A stretch of DNA of 64,000 nt from Vallitalea sp. (GCA_025210235.1 JAOASG010000018.1:1-64000); one strand, 5' to 3'; positions 45,482 to 54,975 are shown, counted from the first letter of the stretch. Translations and numbers: made by a program. Notes: generated by a model from the sequence alone, not told the origin.

Positions 45482-46463
45482 GATTATCACTCCTTTTTAG
45501 AAGTATAATAAAGAATGGTCCCCCAATAACACTCATAATAATAGCTGCTGGAATTTCATTTGGTATTGCTATTAATCGGCCTAATGTATCTGCAAGCAAT
45601 AGTGTAAAACCCCCTAACAGTGTACAAAAGGGAACGAGAATTCTGTGATCAGCTCCTATAATTTTCCTTGCAATATGTGGAACAATTAGTCCTAAAAAAC
45701 CAATGACACCTACAACTGCTGTAATACCTGAAGCTAAAAGCACAGCAACTATTGAAATGATAAAACGCAACACATTAATATTTACTCCTAGTCCACGAAC
45801 AGTTTTATCATTCAACTCTAAAATATTACACGCAGGAGCTATGATAATTGCCCCGATAATTCCAATAATTGAATAAATAAAAAGCACTTTAACGTCTTCC
45901 CATACAAGTTGTGTAAGACCACTTACAGATACCAAAACACCTGTTCTGTTAGCCATTCCCTTTAAAATTTCAGACAGTCCTGTAAATATTGAAGCTACTG
46001 CTATACCAATCAAAATAATTTTTGTAGGGTCAAGACTTTCTTTCCATGCAAGTGAATAAATTAATATAAATGCTAAAAATCCACCAATAAATGCAATTAT
46101 AGGTGTGTAAAAATATAAGCTTGGAAAGAAAGTAGAAATAATTAAGGCTGTAAATGATGCCCCTCCACAAATTCCGATAACACCAGGATCAGCAAGTGGA
46201 TTTCTCAGTATAGCCTGGAACAATAATCCACTCAAACTTAGGGATGCTCCCCCTAATAATGCTACTATTATCCTTGGAAAACGCAAGTTATAAATTGTAT
46301 ATATCTTTCTATTGAATTTGACAAAGAGTCCTTCAAATATTTCTTTATAAGTTACTTCAATACTTCCTACTTTAATTGCAATTAAAATCAAAATAAAAAT
46401 TAATATCATCAAAATTATACACCCTGCAGAACCTTTTAAAATATCTTTTCTTATTTTATTCAT
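45468..46463 (-). CDS. FecCD-family heme/iron ABC transporter permease
   Basis: The 331-residue permease has nine to ten helices. Family landmarks are RFPRIIVALLGGASLSLSG near 61, NPLADPGVIGICGGAS near 89, GFLGLIVPHIARKIIGADHR near 258 (the ATPase-coupling loop) and DTLGRLIAIPNEIPAAIIMSVIGGPFF near 292. It forms the homodimeric channel of the importer. The start overlaps the binding-protein gene by 8 nt. Confidence 0.93.
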   Translation of the reverse strand: MNKIRKDILKGSAGCIILMILIFILILIAIKVGSIEVTYKEIFEGLFVKFNRKIYTIYNLRFPRIIVALLGGASLSLSGLLFQAILRNPLADPGVIGICGGASFTALIISTFFPSLYFYTPIIAFIGGFLAFILIYSLAWKESLDPTKIILIGIAVASIFTGLSEILKGMANRTGVLVSVSGLTQLVWEDVKVLFIYSIIGIIGAIIIAPACNILELNDKTVRGLGVNINVLRFIISIVAVLLASGITAVVGVIGFLGLIVPHIARKIIGADHRILVPFCTLLGGFTLLLADTLGRLIAIPNEIPAAIIMSVIGGPFFIILLKRSDNHAKH

Positions 46464-47379
46464 CTTTCTTTACCTCTTGCAAAAAACTCTTAGGTTTGTC
46501 TCCATAAAAGATTTCTGTTAAGTCATTAAAAGCATTTTCCCACTCAAATGTAGCGCTCATACCAAATGTATCATAATTAAGCTCATATACTTTATCTTCT
46601 TTGACAGCACGAAAATTCTTCCAAACATCATTTGTCGAAAACTCTTTATTAAACATTTCCATTGCCAAATCTGGAAGTCCATGTGCTGTAAGCAATATTA
46701 TATCTGGATCAAGTTTAATAAGCTCTTCGGTATTCCACGAAACAAAATTTTCGTTTGTGTCTATTTTAATAACATTTTCCGCTCCTGCAAGCTCTATAAG
46801 TGAGCCAACATAAGAATTAGGAGTGCAAGCTATATAGGCTCCTGGAAGTCCCATAAGTACAAGTACCTTAGGCTTGTCTGAATTCTCAATTTTTTTCATA
46901 TAATTATCTATTGTACAATTATAATCGTCAATTAAAATTTTAGCTTCAGATTGTTTTCCATATTTTTTACCAATAATTTCTATACTATTATACAATCCCT
47001 CAACGCTTTGAAGATCAATAAATGTAGCATTAATTCCCACTGCATCATACTTTGGCTTAATAGTTTCTATAAGAGTATCAGGGCCTATTACATCAGATGG
47101 TTCTAACATAGCAATAGCCTCTGCATCAGGTGACATTGGCGTTCCAATTCTTTGTAATCCTTGATATCTTTTTGGAATTTCTTTTTTTGTATCTGGAATT
47201 GCAATTAAGTCAATTTTAAGTTTGTCCATAATCATTAATGTGGCATGAGATGTAGCAATAATTTTTGACTCTTGTGCTAAAACAGTTTGTTTTTTATATT
47301 CAGCACTTTGATTTACACAACCTGTAACCGTTAAGGAAATAAAAAATAAGCTAAGTTTAATTATAAGACTCTTAGACAT
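46456..47379 (-). CDS. Heme-binding ABC lipoprotein (IsdE/HtsA-like)
   Basis: The 307-residue protein has a signal peptide with lipobox LTVTGC (Cys21) and a class III periplasmic-binding fold. GTPMSPDAEAI supplies Met82 and LTAHGLPDL supplies His233, at positions matching the Met/His heme ligand pair of IsdE and HtsA. No siderophore-type Arg triad is obvious. It would accept heme from the Shp-like protein and present it to the permease. Its start overlaps the Shp-like gene's stop as TAATG. Confidence 0.85.
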   Translation of the reverse strand: MSKSLIIKLSLFFISLTVTGCVNQSAEYKKQTVLAQESKIIATSHATLMIMDKLKIDLIAIPDTKKEIPKRYQGLQRIGTPMSPDAEAIAMLEPSDVIGPDTLIETIKPKYDAVGINATFIDLQSVEGLYNSIEIIGKKYGKQSEAKILIDDYNCTIDNYMKKIENSDKPKVLVLMGLPGAYIACTPNSYVGSLIELAGAENVIKIDTNENFVSWNTEELIKLDPDIILLTAHGLPDLAMEMFNKEFSTNDVWKNFRAVKEDKVYELNYDTFGMSATFEWENAFNDLTEIFYGDKPKSFLQEVKKDE

Positions 47380-48152
47380 TATTTATCCCCCTTAACTCTA
47401 TTGATAATAGCAAAAACTACCAAACCTATAAGTAATACCCCACTAACTATGCTTATAGGTTTATTTACAATTTTATTTTTAGTTTCCCTTGTATTTCTAT
47501 TTAAATTTGTTACTTCATCATTATTTTGTTTCATTACTTCTTGTTTTTCTATTTCACATGTTTCTATATTATTTTCTTTTAAATCAACTTCAGTATTTAT
47601 AGTGACATCATTATTATCGTTATCTGATAAATTATCCGTGTTTTCACTAACTATAAAATCACCCGTATCGGTACTTAGTGTTTCTTCATCCAACAAAATA
47701 TACCATAACGTTTCACGTCCCATAGGTGTTACGTACATAGTTGCTTTAATACTTTTAAAAGGATCTTTGACCTTAAACCGATAATCTATAGAATCTTCTA
47801 TACCATTTTCAGCAATTATATCATAAGTTAATTCTTCATATTCATCAAAACCTGTACGATAGTAAAACTTTACATCTTTTGTATTACTTTGAAGTAAAAG
47901 ACGAATTGTAACAAAACACTCATCTCCACTTTTTTCAACTAGTCCTTCTATATTTGTAGCTGAACGGCACATTCCTTCACCAAGTGCTGCATTAGCTGTA
48001 CCTCCATCATCAATTTTATTTGTATCAGGATTATAGTAACTTGTATTTACCGTTACTTTATATGCACCATCTTCTATAGCATAAATCTGTTGATTAAATA
48101 AAGTGAACCAAACAAAGCATATTGTAAAAGCTAGAAATTTTATTTTTTTCAT
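47379..48152 (-). CDS. Shp-like cell-surface heme-binding protein, membrane anchored
   Basis: This 257-residue protein has a signal peptide (1-25), a heme-binding domain (28-165) of the streptococcal Shp type, an Asn/Asp/Glu-rich stalk (165-225) and a C-terminal membrane helix (about 232-250) with a short basic tail. Shp landmarks are NPDTNKIDDGGTANAALGEGM ending at Met61 (shown partly here) and SIKATMYVTPMGRE with Met144. Shp binds heme through two methionines at these positions, so both axial ligands look conserved. It should relay heme from surface NEAT proteins to the HtsA-like lipoprotein. The start at 48152 follows GGAGGAG; an earlier in-frame ATG lacks one. Confidence 0.85.
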   Translation of the reverse strand: MKKIKFLAFTICFVWFTLFNQQIYAIEDGAYKVTVNTSYYNPDTNKIDDGGTANAALGEGMCRSATNIEGLVEKSGDECFVTIRLLLQSNTKDVKFYYRTGFDEYEELTYDIIAENGIEDSIDYRFKVKDPFKSIKATMYVTPMGRETLWYILLDEETLSTDTGDFIVSENTDNLSDNDNNDVTINTEVDLKENNIETCEIEKQEVMKQNNDEVTNLNRNTRETKNKIVNKPISIVSGVLLIGLVVFAIINRVKGDK

Positions 48153-49666
48153 TAATTCTCCTCCATATTTAAATATCTGCAAAGCATAGTTGCTATCATA
48201 GCACGAGTTGCTTTACTTTGTGGAGAAATTGTTGTTTTTGTTGTCCCTGTTACTATACCTTTAGTATTTGCCCATGAAAGTGCTTCAACCGCCCATGACG
48301 AAATCATATTTTCATCTATAAAATTCTTTAAATCATCAACTTTTTGTTTGCTTTTTCCTATGTTATTATACTCATACAGCATGCTTGCAAATTCTTCTCG
48401 TAATACATTCTTGTTGGGATAGAAATTATAATACTTACCAATTATGTTATTTTTATAGCCCCAAACAGCAGCTTTTTCATAATAAGAATTTTTCTTAACA
48501 TTAGGCAAATTAGTTATAGTAACTTTGGGGCTACCAGCCATTCGATATAACACAGTTATTATCATTGCATTTGTCATATTAGAATCAGGACTGAATGTGT
48601 TTTCAGTAGTACCATTAAATAATCCTTTTTCTACTGATTCTAATATACTATCTTTTGCCCAATGATTAGTAATATCCTCGAATTTATTAATATTTGATTG
48701 CTGTTTTGGAATATAAGTTTTTTCACCACCAACAACTGCAAATAGCCCTACACTTCTACTTAAAATAGTATAATCTTTAGGTGCAGCAGTACCTCTTAAT
48801 ACTGTTTTACTGCCATCTGCATTTATTCGATATAATTTTAGTTTACCTTTATATGGGAATTTAATTATAAGAGACCCTTTAGGAGTTTGATTTTGATCAT
48901 CACACGTTATACTAATATTATATAAATCAAAGTTTACATTTCCAAGTGCCTTCTTAGCAAGTTTGTAATTATTACCACTTGTATTTTTAGTTATTGCAAT
49001 TTTTGAATTTGAACTTATAATAGTTGAATCTGCGCTTATTGAAATACCATATATACTATCTGTTAATTTTATTTTTGATACTTTTCCAGTACTAATAGTA
49101 CTATCAGAAATTATTTTATCAATATTTGTATTTTGGATTTTATTCCAATCAATACGTAACCTAGCATCAAGATAACCAGTACCTACAACTGTATCCATTG
49201 GCGTATGGGGAACTTTCATCTTTAGTGGTATGTATTCAATTCCCTCTTTTTTTATATAACTTGGTATTCTTATTTCAAAACTACTCAAATATGTAACTGT
49301 ATGATTAGTTCCATCATTTTTCGTTCCAGTCTCAATAGTATTAGTAGATAATACTTTTACCTCTTCATATTTTCCATTTTTTGTTATATCATATTTAGCT
49401 GCAGTAATACCTGAACGATATCCACTTACATCTACGGGGTTAGTTGCAATTTGTAATGTGTTCTTTACAGGATTATAGAGCGCTTTGGAATTGTTGTCTG
49501 TAGAAATATTACCCATTGAAGGTTTATCAGCAATAGCGTTCCATAAATTAATAGTTACCATTTGATTACTCCCAGCTGTGTTAGCCACAATTGGTGATGA
49601 GATTAACATTACGCAAACTACATACATCGTAACCTTAATAAAGGTATTTACTATATTTTTTTTCAT
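48152..49666 (-). CDS. S-layer-anchored NEAT-like heme-binding surface protein
   Basis: The 504-residue secreted protein has a signal peptide (to about 32), a NEAT-like domain at about 37-172 (INLWNAIADKPSMGN and YLDARLRIDWNKI), an NPDKEN-like middle region (200-315), and three SLH repeats at the C-terminus (FEDITNHWAKDSI; AAVWGYKNNIIGKYYNFYPNKN; SSWAVEALSWANTKGIVTGTT) that should bind secondary cell-wall polymer. The SMGN segment resembles the heme-contact helix of clostridial NEAT hemophores. The stop overlaps the Shp-like gene start by one base. Start could be 49672 or 49666; spacing favours 49666. Confidence 0.85.
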   Translation of the reverse strand: MKKNIVNTFIKVTMYVVCVMLISSPIVANTAGSNQMVTINLWNAIADKPSMGNISTDNNSKALYNPVKNTLQIATNPVDVSGYRSGITAAKYDITKNGKYEEVKVLSTNTIETGTKNDGTNHTVTYLSSFEIRIPSYIKKEGIEYIPLKMKVPHTPMDTVVGTGYLDARLRIDWNKIQNTNIDKIISDSTISTGKVSKIKLTDSIYGISISADSTIISSNSKIAITKNTSGNNYKLAKKALGNVNFDLYNISITCDDQNQTPKGSLIIKFPYKGKLKLYRINADGSKTVLRGTAAPKDYTILSRSVGLFAVVGGEKTYIPKQQSNINKFEDITNHWAKDSILESVEKGLFNGTTENTFSPDSNMTNAMIITVLYRMAGSPKVTITNLPNVKKNSYYEKAAVWGYKNNIIGKYYNFYPNKNVLREEFASMLYEYNNIGKSKQKVDDLKNFIDENMISSWAVEALSWANTKGIVTGTTKTTISPQSKATRAMIATMLCRYLNMEEN

Positions 49667-49694
49667 AAACATTCTCTCCTCTTATAATATATAG

Positions 49695-49717
49695 GCTATT
49701 TCCAAGAAGGAAATAGC
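49695..49717 (-). promoter_or_regulatory. Stem-loop between the two NEAT-SLH genes
   Basis: Perfect 9-bp arms (49695-49703 and 49709-49717) with a 5-nt loop lie in the 71-bp spacer. There is no T-run; it probably affects mRNA processing or partial termination. Confidence 0.5.
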
Positions 49718-49743
49718 TTATATTTTCTTTGGAATACTATTTT

Positions 49744-52700
49744 TTAATCTTTTAAAAATTTTGTAAGAATCTGTGCCGCTTTAGCACGAATTATAGTTCT
49801 TTTTGGTAAAATGGTATTTTCGTCAGCAGCTTTTACTAAGTTTATAGCTAAAGCCCATTCCATAGCATCCTTAGCATAAGTTGATATATCTGTATAATCT
49901 ATGTATTGCTCAAGGTTTACAGCTTTGTCCTCATAATTATCTGTATATTTTGCGTAACGTTGCATTATTATAGCCAATTGTTCAATTGTTATATCTTCAT
50001 TAGGACTAAACTCGTTACCTTTATTTTCAGAGACAATTCCATTCTTTTTAGCCCAACCAACTGCTTTTTCATAATATGAACCCTTAACTACATCTGAAAA
50101 TTTCACATTTGTCAAATCCACATCAGGCGAACCTTCCAATCTCCAAAGAACAGTCACAAACATTGCTCTTGACAGATTCAACTGAGGTGAAAATGTGCTC
50201 TTAGATGTTCCATTAAATAACCCTTTTTCTGCAATATAACTTATATCATCATAATAAACATCACTTTTTCTTATGTCAGTAAAAGGATTTTTCCAAACTT
50301 TTATTTCTTTATGTGCTATTGCATATATTGAAAAATGATTCGTTTTAAATGTAACTGTCTTAGTTTTTGCATCATAAGTACAGTTTATTTTTTCAATTTT
50401 TCCATTATCATCAATATACCATACTACTAGACTATCACCTTTTTCACCTATTTTAAGCGTATATGGAAGTGTTATTTCTACTTCACCTTCACCAAAGTTA
50501 GTGATTTTTTTATTATTAGCTTCTACTATAAAACTGTAAACAGGTCTATTCCCTGCAACTTTCTTTTGCTTATCATTTAGTTGAGATGATTTTGCTTTTG
50601 ATATTTCTACTGTAACATTATTAGGTCCTGCTTTTTCCGTTATAGCTTTAATTGACTTAATGTCAAATTTAGCTTTTACTCCACTTTTATCTTCAACTAT
50701 AAGTTTCTTCTCTTTTTTAATTAATGTTTTTAAATCATTTTGTTTGAATTTTTTAACATTTTGTTCACTTTTCTTATCTTTATCATTTTCTTTTATAGGT
50801 TTATCTGTATCTACACTAGGTGTTTGTCCAGTACTTGAACTGCAATAAGGTGTCAGATTAGTTGTAGATGTCTTACTAATATTATCCCAGTCAAACCTTA
50901 ATCTAGCATCAAAATCACCCATCATTGGTGACCCAGGCACAGTAACTGTTATAGGATAGTATTCGTTTTTAGAATCTATATCAAAAGTAAATTTAGAAAT
51001 ATAATCTTCTCCATTTGTAAGTTGCTCAGTACTCACTACTGTAAGATTATTAACAGCACCGCTAAATATACTACCAATTCCTGCTGTAATATCATTAATT
51101 GTAATAGGATTTGTACAAACTTGAATTGAATAACTTCCATCATTATTAACATACACTAAAGCTTTACGATTATTATTAAAGGAAGCGTTACCCATTGATG
51201 CTTGATCATTTGATGCATGCCATAAACTAATACCAACATAATAATAATTACCCTCTTCAAGAGAAATTCCTCCCTGAGAACCTCCTCCTGATGGGTCTTG
51301 TCCTGATCCACTGTCTTTTTCTTTAAAATTAACGCTAACCACACTTTTATTATCAACTTTCATATTAACAACATTAGAGCTAGTTGCTTCATTAATTCCC
51401 GACCAACTGTTAATAACATATCCTTCATCTGGAGTTGCTGTAAATACTACTGTTTTTCCTTTTGGTACTAATTTCCCTCCACTAACGATACGTTGTCCAT
51501 CGACATGTGCATCAATGTTTCCGTTAACACCAGAATAAAATATTATTTTATAGCCATTAATATCATCAATGGATTCTTTTAATTCTGAATAAGCTTTGTT
51601 AATTTGTTCTAGTGTTGCTTCATTATTAGCATCTACTTCTTTTGCATTTTCCAAAGCTTCATAAAATACATCTTCTGTTACATTGGTTAACCTATTTGTT
51701 GAAGGGATAACATCACCTATATTAATTAGTTCTTTTAGTGCTTTTTTTATTGGGACATCAGATGTTTCATCAGAAATTTTATTTGCTTCTTTCCAGTATA
51801 ATGCCAATAATGCATCTTTATCACTATCATTGCTAGCAATAGCATCCATTATTGGAACACTAAATCTAACTGGCCATCTATGTTCATCACTAACCAATTG
51901 AATATAACCTGTTTTTGGATAATAATTTATTGTGTCTTCATTAAATAAATCTGTCAAAAATGATCCATCTTTTCTATAAAATGAAGTAACTACAATTGGC
52001 TTTAATGTTCCACTTGGGTTCCCCCCTTGCATTTCCATATCTTCACCATATAAATTCATTTTTGTCATATATGATCTTGAATTCATTTGTTGAACAGGAC
52101 TAAAATCTAAATATAATGTTTTAATATTATCCTTTACTATTAGAGTAGCTTTATCACCTAAGCAAACGTCCGACATAGATGGATCATTTTGTTCTTTCAT
52201 TTTAAAAACTTTTACAGGAATTTTATATGTTCCCTCTTCTAAATTCTCACCTGTAGCAGTATAATTTTCTTCCTGATAAAGAGCGTAGCTTCCAAGTACT
52301 CTTGTTTTGACGACAAGATACGAACCATTTTCTGTCTCTTCTAATTTACCTGTTTTTCCCCACCAACCTTTTTCAACACACTCAAATAACCTGACCTTAT
52401 ACTTATCCCAACCTTCTGGAATTTTAAATTTAACTTCAACTTCATCTGAGAATCTTATTTCTTTTTTTCCATTTTCATTAATATGTAAATTGAACATAAT
52501 TTTTTGTTCATCTGGCACTTTACTAGTAATCATAGTATATGCATCAAAAGGAGACGGAGTATCAATTATATCACTTTTTACTAACTGGGCATCAGGTAAT
52601 ATAACATCCGTATTAGTACATATTTTACTAACTGTAGTTTGCTCTTCAATTTCTATATTTTGTTTGTTAGTAATCTCTGGATAAATAGTAATACTTTTTT

Positions 52701-53808
52701 CATCGCTGTATCCATCAGTATTAGTAGTTTCTATATAAACAGTCTTCCCTAAAACAACATCTCGATAATTACTAAGATCAAATTCAAGTTCAAAACTATT
52801 CTGTTCTATTGAACTTAAATCACTTTTTGTCAAACCAATTTTTATATTCTTATGCTTCTCATTTACTGAATCATCTAATACAATTTTAGCAACAGCAATA
52901 TTATCATTAACTTCCCATATAGCTTCTTTAGTAAAACAATCCTCTATTCCGCGTGGAGCCTGGTTATATGCATACACTGAGTATTTCATTTTATTCATTT
53001 TTTTTATGTCTTCTATATCTATTTTTTTTGCCACCGCTTCACTAAAATCTACATCACCATTTTTCCCTACAGTACCATAAAAATGCATTCTAAAGTTAGT
53101 TGTTAAATCAGTAGGTGAAAATGTTATATATCTTATATTATTTTCACTATCAATATAATCTGTTGTATAATCGACCCAATATTTATTATTTTCATCTATA
53201 TTCCCAGGTTTCACATTATCATGAACTTCATCCCCATTAAAATCAAAATCTCTTCTCCAATTTTTAGTTCCTAACTTCTGTCCATACCAAGTAGCTCCGT
53301 AGTATTCATCTTTTACAATTCCAAAAGCATGTACTTTGTTACTTTCCCTAATAGCAAATGTGACTTCATATTCTCCATTATCAACCTTAAGAAGTGCTTG
53401 GTTTTTTATTGCTTCTCTAGCACTACATGTTTCCTCAGTTCTATTGATCATCGTTCTTTGCCAAGAACTCATAGGTAATCGATAATAGCCATCCTCTAGT
53501 TTATTAACTTCAACCAAACCATCTATCGCTTGTGTTAGCTCATCTATATTGTTTTGAAGTTCTTCATTTGACATTCCATTAATATCTCCTGATTCTTCTT
53601 CCTCTTGCCCTGCTTCCTCTTCTTCTTGTTCTGATTCTTTCCCTAGTCCAGTTTCTACTAATTTATCTGCTTTTTGTCCTGATTCAAGTACATCAGGTGC
53701 TGTTTCAGTGACAACATCGTTAGCATAAGTATAGCTATTTAACATCATGCTAGCAATTAAACAAAAAGCTAGTATTTTTTTTATTTTATACTTAAAGTTA
53801 ATTTTCAT
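49744..53808 (-). CDS. Large multi-domain NEAT-SLH heme-acquisition surface protein
   Basis: This 1354-residue exported protein has a signal peptide (1-29), an acidic low-complexity stretch (58-74, mostly Glu), a first NEAT-like block (about 104-265), a second domain region (285-515), a clear NEAT domain (about 522-655, EEGTYKIPVKVFKMKEQNDPSM), a FIVAR-like helix pair (712-750), an InlB-repeat-like domain (752-828, TATPDEGYVINSWSG), a Gly/Ser linker, a third NEAT-like domain (850-975, SLWHASNDQASMGN and DARLRFDW), a ZU5/beta-rich region (1015-1165) and three SLH repeats (1172-1354). The last NEAT unit is a close relative of the one in the next gene. It probably captures heme or hemoproteins at the S-layer. 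Confidence 0.87.
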   Translation of the reverse strand: MKINFKYKIKKILAFCLIASMMLNSYTYANDVVTETAPDVLESGQKADKLVETGLGKESEQEEEEAGQEEEESGDINGMSNEELQNNIDELTQAIDGLVEVNKLEDGYYRLPMSSWQRTMINRTEETCSAREAIKNQALLKVDNGEYEVTFAIRESNKVHAFGIVKDEYYGATWYGQKLGTKNWRRDFDFNGDEVHDNVKPGNIDENNKYWVDYTTDYIDSENNIRYITFSPTDLTTNFRMHFYGTVGKNGDVDFSEAVAKKIDIEDIKKMNKMKYSVYAYNQAPRGIEDCFTKEAIWEVNDNIAVAKIVLDDSVNEKHKNIKIGLTKSDLSSIEQNSFELEFDLSNYRDVVLGKTVYIETTNTDGYSDEKSITIYPEITNKQNIEIEEQTTVSKICTNTDVILPDAQLVKSDIIDTPSPFDAYTMITSKVPDEQKIMFNLHINENGKKEIRFSDEVEVKFKIPEGWDKYKVRLFECVEKGWWGKTGKLEETENGSYLVVKTRVLGSYALYQEENYTATGENLEEGTYKIPVKVFKMKEQNDPSMSDVCLGDKATLIVKDNIKTLYLDFSPVQQMNSRSYMTKMNLYGEDMEMQGGNPSGTLKPIVVTSFYRKDGSFLTDLFNEDTINYYPKTGYIQLVSDEHRWPVRFSVPIMDAIASNDSDKDALLALYWKEANKISDETSDVPIKKALKELINIGDVIPSTNRLTNVTEDVFYEALENAKEVDANNEATLEQINKAYSELKESIDDINGYKIIFYSGVNGNIDAHVDGQRIVSGGKLVPKGKTVVFTATPDEGYVINSWSGINEATSSNVVNMKVDNKSVVSVNFKEKDSGSGQDPSGGGSQGGISLEEGNYYYVGISLWHASNDQASMGNASFNNNRKALVYVNNDGSYSIQVCTNPITINDITAGIGSIFSGAVNNLTVVSTEQLTNGEDYISKFTFDIDSKNEYYPITVTVPGSPMMGDFDARLRFDWDNISKTSTTNLTPYCSSSTGQTPSVDTDKPIKENDKDKKSEQNVKKFKQNDLKTLIKKEKKLIVEDKSGVKAKFDIKSIKAITEKAGPNNVTVEISKAKSSQLNDKQKKVAGNRPVYSFIVEANNKKITNFGEGEVEITLPYTLKIGEKGDSLVVWYIDDNGKIEKINCTYDAKTKTVTFKTNHFSIYAIAHKEIKVWKNPFTDIRKSDVYYDDISYIAEKGLFNGTSKSTFSPQLNLSRAMFVTVLWRLEGSPDVDLTNVKFSDVVKGSYYEKAVGWAKKNGIVSENKGNEFSPNEDITIEQLAIIMQRYAKYTDNYEDKAVNLEQYIDYTDISTYAKDAMEWALAINLVKAADENTILPKRTIIRAKAAQILTKFLKD

Positions 53809-53840
53809 TCTATATATCTATCCTCCTATTTCACACTAAA

Positions 53841-53881
53841 CTTCTTGGGATCTAAAATATATAATTTTTAATCCCAAGAAG
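53841..53881 (-). promoter_or_regulatory. Stem-loop after the small NEAT-like gene
   Basis: Perfect 11-bp arms (53841-53851 and 53871-53881) around a 19-nt AT loop, followed on the minus strand by TTTAG. It may be a weak terminator that leaves the first, small gene more highly expressed than the rest of the operon. Confidence 0.55.
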
Positions 53882-53897
53882 AAGTTATTCTAAACCT

Positions 53898-54350
53898 TTA
53901 GAATATTACAAGATCTCCTGATGCTGCTATTGGCATAATCCAAACATCAATAGTCACGTTAACATTAAATAATTCTGGATATGTAAGACTATCAGTTATC
54001 ATTATTAAAGTATCATTTTTACCATTACCATCAGTATCATATAATGAAGTTGTTACATTTGGATCACTGCAAGTAAACTCTGTAACATTTCCCTGAACTC
54101 CATGTGCATAAAAATCCTCAGCTATATCAATAGTAATAGTGTAGTTTGAACCATTTGATGTCACAATAGCATCACCGATAGCACCATCACCCATAGATAA
54201 ATTGTCATTAATATTAATAGCATCAAATTCTCCATCTTTATACAATCTTGCATCATGGACAGATGTTGATGCATTAGACGGTAATGTTAACATTAATACC
54301 ATAGCAAATGCCATTGTTATTGCACCTAAGTTTTTCAATATTTTTTTCAT
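53898..54350 (-). CDS. Small secreted NEAT-like protein, candidate hemophore
   Basis: The 150-residue product has a signal peptide (cleavage near SNASTS, about 27) and one beta-rich domain with NLSMGDGAIGDAIV at about 49-62, then YTITIDIAEDFYAHGVQG and a final VTIDVWIMPIAASGDLVIF. The SMG-D/N-A motif is shared with the NEAT domains of the two following SLH proteins. No anchor is present, so it should be released or loosely held. It is first in the heme operon, directly behind Fur-box-like sites. I do not recognise a named family; the hemophore role is inferred from the motif and the neighbourhood. Confidence 0.75.
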   Translation of the reverse strand: MKKILKNLGAITMAFAMVLMLTLPSNASTSVHDARLYKDGEFDAININDNLSMGDGAIGDAIVTSNGSNYTITIDIAEDFYAHGVQGNVTEFTCSDPNVTTSLYDTDGNGKNDTLIMITDSLTYPELFNVNVTIDVWIMPIAASGDLVIF

Positions 54351-54451
54351 AAAAAATCCTCCTCTAGCCTATTTAGGCTCTTAAAATATATTTTGCAATA
54401 AACATCTACATGTAAAATTTAATTCCATAAAACTATATCGCGCTTCCCGAT

Positions 54452-54470
54452 GATATCGATAATCATTATC
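54452..54470 (-). promoter_or_regulatory. Fur-box-like site, proximal copy
   Basis: GATATCGATAATCATTATC matches 17 of 19 positions of the classical Fur consensus and lies about 100 bp before the first gene of the heme operon. It implies iron-dependent repression. Confidence 0.8.
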
Positions 54471-54627
54471 GCTTATAATGTATGAATTTTTATACTAAAA
54501 ACAATCCCAATTTCAGATATTGAAAATCTCCTATTCATCATATTCATTTACTAGAAAAAATTATTACATAAACAGCTAAAAATATTTTGAAATGATAAAA
54601 GAAAAAAGCCCTAAAAATTAATTTTAT

Positions 54628-54673
54628 GAATCAACCAACACTACTGGTATAAACCTCATGCTCTAGCCATTCT
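54628..54673 (-). pseudogene. Decayed tRNA-Met copy
   Basis: About 35 of 45 positions align with the corresponding part of the intact tRNA-Met at 54976-55049, including CTACTGGTATAAACCTCATG and CTCTAGCCAT, but the acceptor and D-stem ends are lost. It sits at the start of the second duplicated unit. Confidence 0.65.
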
Positions 54674-54744
54674 TAAATAACTTGCAATAAATTTTTACAT
54701 GTAGAAAATTTAATTACTAGAACATTATATCAGACTTTTCCAAT

Positions 54745-54763
54745 GATATCAATAATCATTATC
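54745..54763 (-). promoter_or_regulatory. Fur-box-like site, distal duplicated copy
   Basis: GATATCAATAATCATTATC matches 16 of 19 Fur consensus positions. It lies at the equivalent place in the second unit of the tandem duplication, about 395 bp from the first gene, and may be a non-functional relic. Confidence 0.6.
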
Positions 54764-54944
54764 AATTAAATTCTATGAATTTTATATTTCATCTTAAAAT
54801 AACAAGGCTTTGTAAATATTTCAAATTCATTATTTATAGTATTCAATTACTCTTGTTTTTTATCAAAAATCATCAATCATTTTTATAACACCTTTTGAAA
54901 AATTATATTGACATTAACAGATAAAAATATTTTGAAATGAAAAA

Positions 54945-54974
54945 AAGTCTAAAACATAGTTTTAGACTTTTTTA
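54945..54974 (-). terminator. Terminator of tRNA-Met
   Basis: AGTCTAAAAC and GTTTTAGACT form perfect 10-bp arms directly downstream of tRNA-Met, followed by a T-run on the minus strand. Confidence 0.8.
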
Positions 54975-54975
54975 A

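Larger units (their letters stand above)
54361..54965. repeat. Degenerate tandem duplication upstream of the heme operon
   Basis: Two related units of roughly 270-300 bp follow each other. Shared blocks in order are CTCTAGCC near 54363 and 54661, TTGCAATAAA, ACATGTA..AATTTAATT, GATATC(G/A)ATAATCATTATC, TATGAATTTTA, and AACAG(C/A)TAAAAATATTTTGAAATGA. The second unit begins with a decayed tRNA-Met copy, and the true tRNA-Met follows it. No gene lies in 54351-54975. Confidence 0.75.

Noticed and set aside
47379..48182. Sortase (LPXTG) anchoring of the Shp-like protein
   Set aside because: The C-terminus has a membrane helix and a short basic tail but no LPXTG-like motif; simple membrane anchoring is more likely.
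51156..51356. Open frame overlapping the large NEAT-SLH gene on the same strand
   Set aside because: It is an out-of-frame shadow of a coding region with clear domains; no ribosome site.
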